Below, one piece after another: positions 33,377 through 40,575 of a stretch of 64,000 bases of DNA. A model generated the notes under the pieces. That model was not told the origin of the DNA. It searched no databases and saw only the letters and a program-made list of their open reading frames with translations. The position numbers were made by a program, and so were the translations under genes. Positions within the stretch are counted from its first letter, which is position 1. Each line of letters starts with the position of its first letter. The stretch spans positions 186,001 to 250,000 of the forward strand of contig CALELS010000013.1 of the NCBI GenBank assembly GCA_937902735.1, read 5' to 3'. This DNA is from an uncultured Caryophanales bacterium (GTDB lineage Bacteria; Bacillota_I; Bacilli_A; RFN20; CAG-826).

Positions 33377-34348
33377 TTAACGACGATCGTAATCATCTTC
33401 AAGATCATCAAGTCTTTCGGCTTGGTAATCATCAGCAGGACGTCTGTTTTTGTTATATTCATCTAAGGACGAGAAATCGAAGTGTTCTTCCTTCTTTTCT
33501 TCCTCAGAAGGTTGTTCTTCTCTAGCCTCTTCAACAGGGGTTTCTTCAACATGTTCTTCCTCTACTGGAGTCTCTTCAACAGGGACTTCTTCAACATGTT
33601 CTTCAGCATTTGCTTCCTCTTTTACTTCTTCGACTTTTTCTTCTTTTTTAGGTTTTTCTTTCTTGGCTGGTTTTTCTTTTTTTGGCTTTTCAACAAACCA
33701 TTTGTCGGTTACTTTTGTACCAAAAGCAACAACAATCCAGATTAATCCAAGAACATAGAAGCCAGATAATACATAGTAAATAATGAATGCTACTTCTAAG
33801 AATACTGGTTCTACCGCTAAACCAAGAATAACAAATACAAGGTTTAAGAGTCCAACAACAAGAGGTGCACCAAAGATGATGACAAGGATTAAACCTTTAA
33901 CAAATGCAGCATGGTTCTTTTCTTCTGCTTCATGACATCTTTCAACGCCTTTTAGCATTAAATCAAATTTAACACCGCAGAGAGTGGCTAAATACAAAAG
34001 TACATGAGCAGCAAGTGAAGCCAAATAATTGAAAATGAATAATAAAACTTCGCAAACTTTGAATAAAACAATGACTGGGAAGCCAATAATATAAACGAAT
34101 GCTTGAGTTACATCATTAACAATTTTTGCTTCGTTTCTAACAAATTTTAATAATGCTTCAATTGGGTAATCGATTAACGAAACAAAATAAGAGACTACAC
34201 AATATAATCCAGCATACACTAAGCCACCAAGCCATAATGGAAGTAGGAAGATTCCGATAATAATGGCAAGAGGAAGTGGCAAAGCTTTATATTTTCTAAA
34301 AGAAAAAGCTTCGCATACTAAATCTTTCATAGGTTTAAATATATCCAT
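33377..34348 (-). CDS. membrane protein with Glu/Val-rich C-terminal tail
   Basis: 323 residues from MDIFKPMKDLVCEAF; this start is chosen over 34366 because GAAGGT lies seven bases before it. Five or so membrane helices occupy about 20-215, followed by a basic KPKKEK stretch and a long acidic low-complexity tail (about 235-300) with EEVPVEETPVEEEHVEETPV-type repeats, ending in a charged segment. The tail repeat is encoded by similar codons and may vary in length between strains. No family recognised. The acidic tail recalls anchoring or scaffold proteins, but nothing supports a specific job. Confidence 0.72.
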   Translation of the reverse strand: MDIFKPMKDLVCEAFSFRKYKALPLPLAIIIGIFLLPLWLGGLVYAGLYCVVSYFVSLIDYPIEALLKFVRNEAKIVNDVTQAFVYIIGFPVIVLFKVCEVLLFIFNYLASLAAHVLLYLATLCGVKFDLMLKGVERCHEAEEKNHAAFVKGLILVIIFGAPLVVGLLNLVFVILGLAVEPVFLEVAFIIYYVLSGFYVLGLIWIVVAFGTKVTDKWFVEKPKKEKPAKKEKPKKEEKVEEVKEEANAEEHVEEVPVEETPVEEEHVEETPVEEAREEQPSEEEKKEEHFDFSSLDEYNKNRRPADDYQAERLDDLEDDYDRR

Positions 34349-34445
34349 AAATATACCTTCTTTCATTACAATTTTATAATAAATTAAATCTTCACACTAG
34401 ATTTAAATTAAGAAAATTATTTTCATGTATATATTGGATAATAAA

Positions 34446-34471
34446 TAAAAAAGTTATGACATAGTCATAAC
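34446..34471 (-). terminator. terminator of the WMIPMT gene pair
   Basis: GTTATGAC (34471-34464 on the minus strand) pairs with GTCATAAC (34460-34453), loop TAT, followed by six T. Confidence 0.9.
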
Positions 34472-34491
34472 CATTCAGATTATTTTATTAA

Positions 34492-34701
34492 TCATTGTTC
34501 TTTATCTATCAACAATAAGATTCCAGAAACAACATTATTGAAGATTAAAGTGCAGATTTTAAATCCTAAAGTGAGTTCTAAACCTTCTTTATCGGCTTTA
34601 TAAATCTTAACTGTCATTGGAATCATCCAAGCAAGAGGGATAACTGAAATGCCATACATAATTGTTGCAATAAGACTAAAAATAAATGCTACTTTTTTCA
34701 T
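34492..34701 (-). CDS. small membrane protein with one WMIPMT module
   Basis: 69 residues: two membrane helices joined by the motif PLAWMIPMTVKIYKADKEG. The same two-helix module occurs twice in the protein encoded 11 bases upstream, so the two genes look like a duplication series. No known family comes to mind. The conserved W-M-I-P-M-T sits at the end of the first helix and is followed by a basic/aromatic loop (IYKA, YYRA, IYRA), suggesting a functional site at the membrane edge. It has no clear ribosome site of its own and may be translated by coupling. Confidence 0.7.
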   Translation of the reverse strand: MKKVAFIFSLIATIMYGISVIPLAWMIPMTVKIYKADKEGLELTLGFKICTLIFNNVVSGILLLIDKEQ

Positions 34702-34712
34702 GTGTTTAAAGT

Positions 34713-35228
34713 TTAAATAACATCATCCTTATTTTCAATAAGATAAGTTGGGCCAACTTCTATTTCTGGTTCGATTTTTTCTGTAAATAATAAGACCCCT
34801 TTTAAATAACCAAGAGTCATTGGTAATGGACCAAAGAAGATAATTGTAACAATTTTAAACGCAATACCTGGGTTATATTCAGCGTTAGAAGCTCGATAAT
34901 ATCGAACAGTCATTGGTATCATCCATGCGAGAGGGAATAATAAAATTCCAAATAAAATGGTTTCTGAAAGAGCAATGTAATAGATCCATTTTCTTCTTGT
35001 ATAAACATTTTCACTATAAAGAAGAAGAATACTAATTACAGGATTAATCATGAAAATAGTTGCACAAGCAATAAATCTTGGAGTGATTCTTTTTTCTTTT
35101 TTATATGCTCTATAAATTGTTAGGGTCATTGGAATCATCCAGAAAAGAGTAATAGGAAAAGCGCCCAAAATTACAGTAGTAACCACCGCTACGGCAAAGG
35201 CTATTAATTTCAAATTTTTGCGCTTCAT
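34713..35228 (-). CDS. membrane protein with two WMIPMT modules
   Basis: 171 residues with four helices. Module 1: ITLFWMIPMTLTIYRAYKKE; module 2: PLAWMIPMTVRYYRASNAE; each is followed by a second helix starting with FIACATIF or FKIVTIIF. The neighbouring 69-residue protein is a third copy. Internal duplication of a two-helix unit is common in small transporters, but the motif matches no such family I know. GAGG precedes the start by about five bases. Confidence 0.72.
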   Translation of the reverse strand: MKRKNLKLIAFAVAVVTTVILGAFPITLFWMIPMTLTIYRAYKKEKRITPRFIACATIFMINPVISILLLYSENVYTRRKWIYYIALSETILFGILLFPLAWMIPMTVRYYRASNAEYNPGIAFKIVTIIFFGPLPMTLGYLKGVLLFTEKIEPEIEVGPTYLIENKDDVI

Positions 35229-35265
35229 GTTTTCCTCGATAATATTATTGCACTTATTTAAATAA

Positions 35266-35307
35266 GAAAAAACCTCCTAGGTGAGGATTTAAGTCCTAAA
35301 AGGTTTT
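35266..35307 (-). terminator. terminator of the 74-residue gene
   Basis: Outer stem AAAACCT (35307-35301 on the minus strand) / AGGTTTT (35275-35269) with inner AGGA/TCCT pairs, followed by T run. Lies between the 74-residue gene and the WMIPMT pair. Confidence 0.7.
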
Positions 35308-35326
35308 ATAAGCTTTATTAATAAGA

Positions 35327-35551
35327 TTAGATTGCGAATGATCTAACGTTGAAGGAATTAGCATTGTTTAAGACATAATGAATATTGTGCTTATTATCAA
35401 GTGCATATTCTTCAACGAGCTCTGAGTTATAAATGTAATGATCTTCAAGATAATCAAACATATAGTTAATAGCTTCAGTTCTTGACTTAAAAGTATGTTT
35501 GAAATCAACAAATTCATTATCAATAACAGCATCGAGTGTGTATCTTCTCAT
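35327..35551 (-). CDS. small hypothetical protein with hairpin leader
   Basis: 74 residues, MRRYTLDAVIDNEFVDFKHT and on. The start at 35551 is fixed by AAAGGA nine bases upstream; an open extension to 35638 lacks support. It is soluble, acidic and aromatic, with FKSRTEAINYMFDYLEDHY likely helical. It stands alone, with a terminator behind it and a strong hairpin at the expected 5' end of the mRNA. No family recognised. Confidence 0.65.
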   Translation of the reverse strand: MRRYTLDAVIDNEFVDFKHTFKSRTEAINYMFDYLEDHYIYNSELVEEYALDNKHNIHYVLNNANSFNVRSFAI

Positions 35552-35568
35552 ACGTTGCCATCCTTTCT

Positions 35569-35592
35569 GGCAAAGCGACCTTTCGTTTTGCC
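35569..35592 (-). promoter_or_regulatory. 5' leader hairpin of the 74-residue gene
   Basis: Read on the minus strand: GGCAAA, one unpaired A, CGA, loop AAGG, TCG, one unpaired C, TTTGCC. The 9-bp stem lies about 10 bases upstream of the ribosome site and just after a possible promoter (TTGCAA-16-TAGCAT). It could stabilise the mRNA or be a regulator's target. Confidence 0.5.
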
Positions 35593-35705
35593 GCCTATAT
35601 GCTAGAACTAACGCAATAACTTGCAAGTATGAAAACACTTACATTATAAATGTAACCGCTTTTCAAATTACTACTTATCTATAGATAAAAATTCCTAAAA
35701 ATAAT

Positions 35706-36377
35706 TTATAAAATTTCGTGAAAATTATGAATATATGCGTCTACATAATCCATACTAGGATCATAATTTGACATATCTTCCACCATTATTGTGAAACACC
35801 CTGCACTATGTGAAGACATTAATCCGTTTGGAGAATCTTCAAAAACAATTATTTCTTCAGGATTTTTATTTACATATTTTGAAGCAAATAAGAACACATC
35901 AGGAAATGGTTTACCTCTTTTAACATCTTTAGCGGAAATAATTCCATCTAATAAATATAAAAATCCAACTTCTTTAATAATTCTTTCTGCTTTCTCAACC
36001 GTATTAGCAGTTACAATAAAAATCTTTTTACCTTCTTTTTTTAATTTCTTTAACAAAGAATAGGCATCTTCTTTCATTCTTATCGGATGATCTTTTAAGT
36101 ATTCATCCATAAGTTCAATTCTTTTTTCTTTTACTTTGTAATAATCAAGTAAGCCATTAGAAACTATATTTAAGAAATCAATAGCACTTTGTTTATCTCT
36201 GGAACGCATCAATAGAGCTTCTTCATGGCTTAGTTCATAACCATAATATTTAGAAGCTTCTTTCCAAAATCTATAATATAGTGGTTCAGTATCAATAAGA
36301 GTCCCATCAAGATCAAAAAACAAGACTTCTGCCGTGTTAATTTTGTTTTTAATTAACGAAATATCGTTTTTCATCAT
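35706..36377 (-). CDS. HAD-superfamily hydrolase (beta-phosphoglucomutase-like)
   Basis: 223 residues. FFDLDGTLIDTEPLYYRFW carries the nucleophilic Asp and the general acid, FIVTANT the second motif, KRGKPFPDVFLFA the Lys and IVFEDSPNGLMSSHSAGC the acidic third motif. A helical cap follows the first motif, as in subfamily IA enzymes such as beta-phosphoglucomutase and sugar-phosphate phosphatases. The substrate is not determinable. A -10 TATAAT at 36387-36382 overlaps an earlier ATG at 36383, so translation should start at 36377 or 36374, leaderless. It follows directly on the terminator of the preceding gene. Confidence 0.85.
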   Translation of the reverse strand: MMKNDISLIKNKINTAEVLFFDLDGTLIDTEPLYYRFWKEASKYYGYELSHEEALLMRSRDKQSAIDFLNIVSNGLLDYYKVKEKRIELMDEYLKDHPIRMKEDAYSLLKKLKKEGKKIFIVTANTVEKAERIIKEVGFLYLLDGIISAKDVKRGKPFPDVFLFASKYVNKNPEEIIVFEDSPNGLMSSHSAGCFTIMVEDMSNYDPSMDYVDAYIHNFHEIL

Positions 36378-36387
36378 CAACATTATA

Positions 36388-36421
36388 AGAAAAAACCACC
36401 GCTTTTTCTATAACGGTGGTT
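36388..36421 (-). terminator. terminator of the 213-residue membrane protein gene
   Basis: AACCACCG (36421-36414 on the minus strand) pairs with CGGTGGTT (36401-36394), followed by TTTTTTC. It ends one base before the -10 box of the HAD gene. Confidence 0.9.
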
Positions 36422-36442
36422 ATCATGATAATTCTTTTGTAA

Positions 36443-37084
36443 TTAGAAGATTTTTGTAGCTTTTCTTAAAAATAATAAATAAGTAACGTAAATAACAATT
36501 TCAACAACTGCAGCACCAATTGAGAGAATACCAAATAAGATAACAAATGCTTCAGCTGTGAAGAAACTACTTACTAATCCAAGAATTGCTGTTAATAAAT
36601 ATAATCCGAGAATAATCCAGATCATAATTGTGCCTTTAGCAGCAACATCATCTCTTCCGATAGCAACCGCTAAAGAAGAAATACCGCTAATGACATAAAT
36701 AATTACAAAGGCATTAATAACTTTTGATAAGGTTTCAAGAGCACCAGAAATCCAAGCGAAATCTCTAACTCCTGGAATGGCTTTACAAAGTTCGGCTCCA
36801 ATTGAGAAAACTATAGCAAAGATAACTGCCCAGAAAGCAACACGGAAATGTCCACTATCACGACCTCCTTGTCCTAAACCAAACATGTGGAGAAGGAATG
36901 CTAATACAAGGAGTAATAAAGCAACAATTGCAAATGATGCAAGAACAATTGCTCCCGGTAATGAATCTCTGACTGGAGGAATTGCTGTAACAATTGTTGC
37001 AACAAATCCTATAACAGCTGCAACGATTGTGAGAATCTCTGCTAAGAATAATTTTTTAATACCTTTACGAGCGTTTGGAAACAT
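36443..37084 (-). CDS. polytopic membrane protein, unknown
   Basis: 213 residues with about six hydrophobic helices and short loops (IPPVRDSLPG, GLGQGGRDSGHFRVAF, IPGVRDFAW). The loop containing HFRVAFWAV and the repeated VRD segments may mark an internal duplication. AAAGGAG precedes the ATG. No family recognised. It is divergent from another small membrane protein gene at 37239 and ends with a strong terminator. Confidence 0.72.
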   Translation of the reverse strand: MFPNARKGIKKLFLAEILTIVAAVIGFVATIVTAIPPVRDSLPGAIVLASFAIVALLLLVLAFLLHMFGLGQGGRDSGHFRVAFWAVIFAIVFSIGAELCKAIPGVRDFAWISGALETLSKVINAFVIIYVISGISSLAVAIGRDDVAAKGTIMIWIILGLYLLTAILGLVSSFFTAEAFVILFGILSIGAAVVEIVIYVTYLLFLRKATKIF

Positions 37085-37238
37085 AAATACTATCTCCTTT
37101 CGAAAAGTATTTTATTACATAAAAATTATTTTGCTAGTAAAAATTAATGTAAATGTTTTCAATAACTATTCATTTCATCACAATTCGCCACCATTTATAT
37201 TTCTTTCAATAAAAAGAGATAGATTTTATAATAAAATT
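37085..37238. promoter_or_regulatory. divergent promoter region, leaderless on the plus side
   Basis: On the plus strand -10 TATAAT (37227-37232) is followed by six bases and then the ATG at 37239, so the mRNA should start with the start codon. On the minus side GAAAGGAG lies just before the ATG at 37084. Confidence 0.6.
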
Positions 37239-37775
37239 ATGCAAGAAAAAGAAATCCAACAACCTATAGAGGTTGCTAAAGAAGATCCACAAAAGGCAAA
37301 AGAAAAGAAACCTGGTGGCGGTTTTGTTGTAGCACAAGTTTTAATGATGGTCCTAACTTTGTTTATGTTGGGTTTGACAGTTTTTTGTGCTTTATTCCCT
37401 GCATTAATCGCCCTTGGAGGAATATTCTTCTTATTCTTAGTGCTCATACTGGATGTAATTCTAGTCATTGGAACAATTTTCTTAATTTTACTTGCAGATG
37501 GATTCTGGGAAATGAATCGAAATGCATTTGCTATTGCTGAAAAATCTAGCGAACTCACAAATGTGTTGGTAAATATTTCCCATATAGTGGTCCCAATTAC
37601 ATTAGGACTTGCTGCAATTTGCTATCTTTCGACATGGATAATTAATATTGTTGCTTTAGCAAAAACAAAAAGAAAATTCTTCAAAGTTACACTTGTATTA
37701 TTAATTATTGCTACTTCAGTATTTGTTATTCTTGCAATTGCTGCATTAATTCTAAATTTTATTCCTAGAAATTAA
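37239..37775 (+). CDS. polytopic membrane protein, unknown
   Basis: 178 residues from MQEKEIQQPIEVAKEDPQKA. A longer open frame reaches back to 36777 but would run through the divergent promoter and antisense to the neighbour. A charged cytoplasmic N-terminus (1-28) is followed by four hydrophobic helices. The start is leaderless. A lipoprotein gene follows after 14 bases and may be co-transcribed. No family recognised. Confidence 0.7.
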   Translation: MQEKEIQQPIEVAKEDPQKAKEKKPGGGFVVAQVLMMVLTLFMLGLTVFCALFPALIALGGIFFLFLVLILDVILVIGTIFLILLADGFWEMNRNAFAIAEKSSELTNVLVNISHIVVPITLGLAAICYLSTWIINIVALAKTKRKFFKVTLVLLIIATSVFVILAIAALILNFIPRN

Positions 37776-37789
37776 ATCGGAGGTTATGT

Positions 37790-39088
37790 ATGAAAAAATA
37801 TTGCTCTATTATTTTGCTACCAATTGTTGCTTTATTAATGGGCGGCTGTGCACATCAACAAGAAGGCGAAGATCTTCCTGATGAAGCCAAGCAACTAAAA
37901 GACTATGTTGATGGTTTAGATTTTGTTAAAAACTACGCGGATAGATTCGATGACAAACTTGATGATTCTGAATGCACTATTGTAAAGGAAAATACAAACA
38001 CCACTCTTCGTTCAAAAGTTGTTTCTTATAAGCACGCATCATCAGTATTAGATGATGAATTATATGTTAATAATGATATAAAACAATACTCATATACATA
38101 TGATGAGACTCAAATTAATACAAACTATCATTATGACTATGTTTCATCCGAATATTTCAAAACAACCGATAAGAAAAAGGATGAGACCACTGAGAAAACA
38201 CGAAATTATAAAAACATATCGTACTATGAATCTGGAAACAAAGTGTATATCTTTTATACTGAGACTGAAAATTATCACGATGTTAGTAAAATCAATCTTA
38301 GTGAATATGGAAAAGATGATTTAGATACTTATTTAGATAAAAAAGAAGATAGCGCATATCGCAACACTTTAACAAATACGCTTAATTTTACTGATTGTTA
38401 TCGTGTAGAGGGTGGCTATGTAGGTGTAGATGAATACTATTCATTTGAATATTCGTATCTTAATGCTTACCAATTGATTACCGAAATTGATGAACACTAT
38501 CATATTAAAAAAGTAATCTATATAGAAAAAACCGCTGATGATTACAATCCTGATACAGGAGAGTATTCTTGTTTTAGACTTGAAAGAACTTACTATGAAG
38601 TAACTTATGGTAATAGAGAAAAAAATAACGAATCAATTAGATATGTTGAGTCTTTATTTGATAAACCATACCCTAGATATGCAGGATTAGCATTTGAAAA
38701 ATTAAGCAAAGTTGATCATACAAATACTTACAAATCCTATAACGACTTACAAAAGTCACATATAGAAGCATATGTTTATTTTGATAAATTTGTCGCCGAA
38801 GATATAAATGTAACTCCAAAGATTGCAGTGGATAGTTATCCAAGTCTTTATGAGTTTAATACTCACACTCAATATATCACCGAACAACTAGAAATAAAGA
38901 ATCCTGATTCACTTCATTACAACGAAGAAAACGAATTATTCTTTACAATGGACTCAAATCTTCAGGCTATTTATTTCGTTGTTGATACTATCCTTGAAAG
39001 AGGTGAACTCAAACTAGTGAAAGGAACCATTGAGATCAGAAATAAAAACGAAATAGTCGATTATTTCGATAATTTAGATTTTAATTAA
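37790..39088 (+). CDS. lipoprotein of unknown function
   Basis: 432 residues. Signal peptide with lipobox LMGGC (Cys20), then an acidic, Tyr/Asp/Glu-rich protein with no recognised domain; periodic YY/EY-rich strands suggest a beta-rich outer domain. GGAGG precedes the ATG. The last bases overlap the convergent deiminase gene by four. The signal peptide and AHQQEGE start resemble the neighbouring 752-residue lipoprotein (AHHEEP), but the rest does not align by eye. Confidence 0.8.
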   Translation: MKKYCSIILLPIVALLMGGCAHQQEGEDLPDEAKQLKDYVDGLDFVKNYADRFDDKLDDSECTIVKENTNTTLRSKVVSYKHASSVLDDELYVNNDIKQYSYTYDETQINTNYHYDYVSSEYFKTTDKKKDETTEKTRNYKNISYYESGNKVYIFYTETENYHDVSKINLSEYGKDDLDTYLDKKEDSAYRNTLTNTLNFTDCYRVEGGYVGVDEYYSFEYSYLNAYQLITEIDEHYHIKKVIYIEKTADDYNPDTGEYSCFRLERTYYEVTYGNREKNNESIRYVESLFDKPYPRYAGLAFEKLSKVDHTNTYKSYNDLQKSHIEAYVYFDKFVAEDINVTPKIAVDSYPSLYEFNTHTQYITEQLEIKNPDSLHYNEENELFFTMDSNLQAIYFVVDTILERGELKLVKGTIEIRNKNEIVDYFDNLDFN

Positions 39089-40575
39089 ATTACTTCAAAA
39101 CAATGTGGGTCTAAACTAGCGCAGGTTGGATCCACATTTTTATTATTAAGATTGTCTTTGGCCTCAATATAATATTTTACTTTGTCCCCATGATTTAATC
39201 CTTTAAATACATAGGTATAGTTAGTGGTTTTTTTATATTGACTCATCGAATATTTTTCATATTCTGAATCATTGATTGAATAATAAATATTTACATCTTC
39301 TTCATCAATATTTGCTCCAGCATATGAAACTACATTTGTTTTAACAATATATTTGTCTTGGTATTCGAGTTTACCATCAAGAACTTCTCTTGAATCAATA
39401 AAGAGCATGTCGTCATCAGGAACTTCGTGAGTTCTACAATGAAGTGCATCTGTATTTAAGAAAGATAAGTCGTTATCAAAAGAATAGCCTTCAACTCCAA
39501 TAATTTCATAACCAGGAAGAGCTTCTTTATATACTTCTATTGCTTTACGATTATATGTCTCATCTTCTCCTAATGGCATATATACATGTCTGTTAGCAAT
39601 CAAGGAGTTTGTATATGGCGCAATAGTGTCACCACCAGGTTCTTCTACACGATAAATTTTATAATTGTATCCATAAGAACATTTAGTATTAGCAAGTTCT
39701 TCGGCAACATCCTCATAGTATGAATAACGTGGATTTGATCTAGGCAATTTAGCAACAATAATTTTATCTGGAGCAACTATTTTTCCCCAACAATCTATAT
39801 GAGCAATATAGTCTCCTTGTGGATCAATCGTAATTACATAATTATCAGTGCCTGTATATTGTTTCATTTGAGATAAAACATGGGACTTGTTATTAGAATT
39901 TTCACTTATAACAAGATCATCGCTAAAAGCTGTTCCTCTACCATCTTGCATTAAATTACCACCAGTATGAGTGATATCCATTTTGCTATAAGACATATCG
40001 AAATATGTTGCGAGTTTAGATGGTACATTATTTTGCTGTCTTCTATTTCTGTTATAGGTAAAATCAACAATTGATAAATCTAAGTTATTAAAAACATAAA
40101 AAGGAGAAAAATCTCTAACCCAATATGCATAATCATCATCAATGTTCATATCGATGAACGTAACATTATCAAGATTTATTCCTGCACTAGAAAAGTTATT
40201 ACGGGCCTCATCTATGCGGGAACGATTGTGATCATCTGGATTCACTAAAAGTAGTACTTTATTATCTTTGGAGATAGTTTTATAAACGGATAAAGGCATA
40301 TTGTTTGGATAACACATCTTTACCATTTTGACTGGTTCAAATTCTGCAGGCATTCTCTTTGAAATAGTATCAATAACTTTATAACCAGCCAAATCATCGT
40401 CAAATGGAGGGTCTACAGGATCAGTTTCTGGATCAACTTCTGGTTCAGATTCTGGTTCTTGTCCTTCCTCTTCTTTTGGATTATCGCTTGGAGTTATCTC
40501 GCTAGGAGAGTTGCATGAAAAAAGTAGTAATACGCTAAAAACAATAAAAGGTGAGAGGAAGAGCTTCTTTTTCAT
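39085..40575 (-). CDS. secreted PPAD/agmatine deiminase-like lipoprotein
   Basis: 496 residues. Lipobox LLFSC (Cys21), acidic Pro/Glu linker (30-60), then the Porphyromonas-type peptidylarginine deiminase fold: YWVRDFSP (151-158), YNRNRR (174-179), THTGGNLMQDGRG (202-214), HIDCWG with His259 and Asp261, PYTNSLI with Asn323 and TDALHCRTHEVPD with nucleophile Cys380. These match the PPAD set His236, Asp238, Asn297, Cys351. The C-terminal part (about 405-496) is Ig-like, as in PPAD. The enzyme should convert arginine to citrulline, in peptides or in agmatine-like small molecules, outside the cell. It starts in a TAATG overlap with the upstream lipoprotein gene. Confidence 0.88.
   Translation of the reverse strand: MKKKLFLSPFIVFSVLLLFSCNSPSEITPSDNPKEEEGQEPESEPEVDPETDPVDPPFDDDLAGYKVIDTISKRMPAEFEPVKMVKMCYPNNMPLSVYKTISKDNKVLLLVNPDDHNRSRIDEARNNFSSAGINLDNVTFIDMNIDDDYAYWVRDFSPFYVFNNLDLSIVDFTYNRNRRQQNNVPSKLATYFDMSYSKMDITHTGGNLMQDGRGTAFSDDLVISENSNNKSHVLSQMKQYTGTDNYVITIDPQGDYIAHIDCWGKIVAPDKIIVAKLPRSNPRYSYYEDVAEELANTKCSYGYNYKIYRVEEPGGDTIAPYTNSLIANRHVYMPLGEDETYNRKAIEVYKEALPGYEIIGVEGYSFDNDLSFLNTDALHCRTHEVPDDDMLFIDSREVLDGKLEYQDKYIVKTNVVSYAGANIDEEDVNIYYSINDSEYEKYSMSQYKKTTNYTYVFKGLNHGDKVKYYIEAKDNLNNKNVDPTCASLDPHCFEVI

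Noticed and set aside
36777..37238. Long N-terminal extension of the membrane protein at 37239
   Set aside because: It would be antisense to the neighbouring gene and cross both promoters; the -10 box six bases before ATG 37239 gives a better start.
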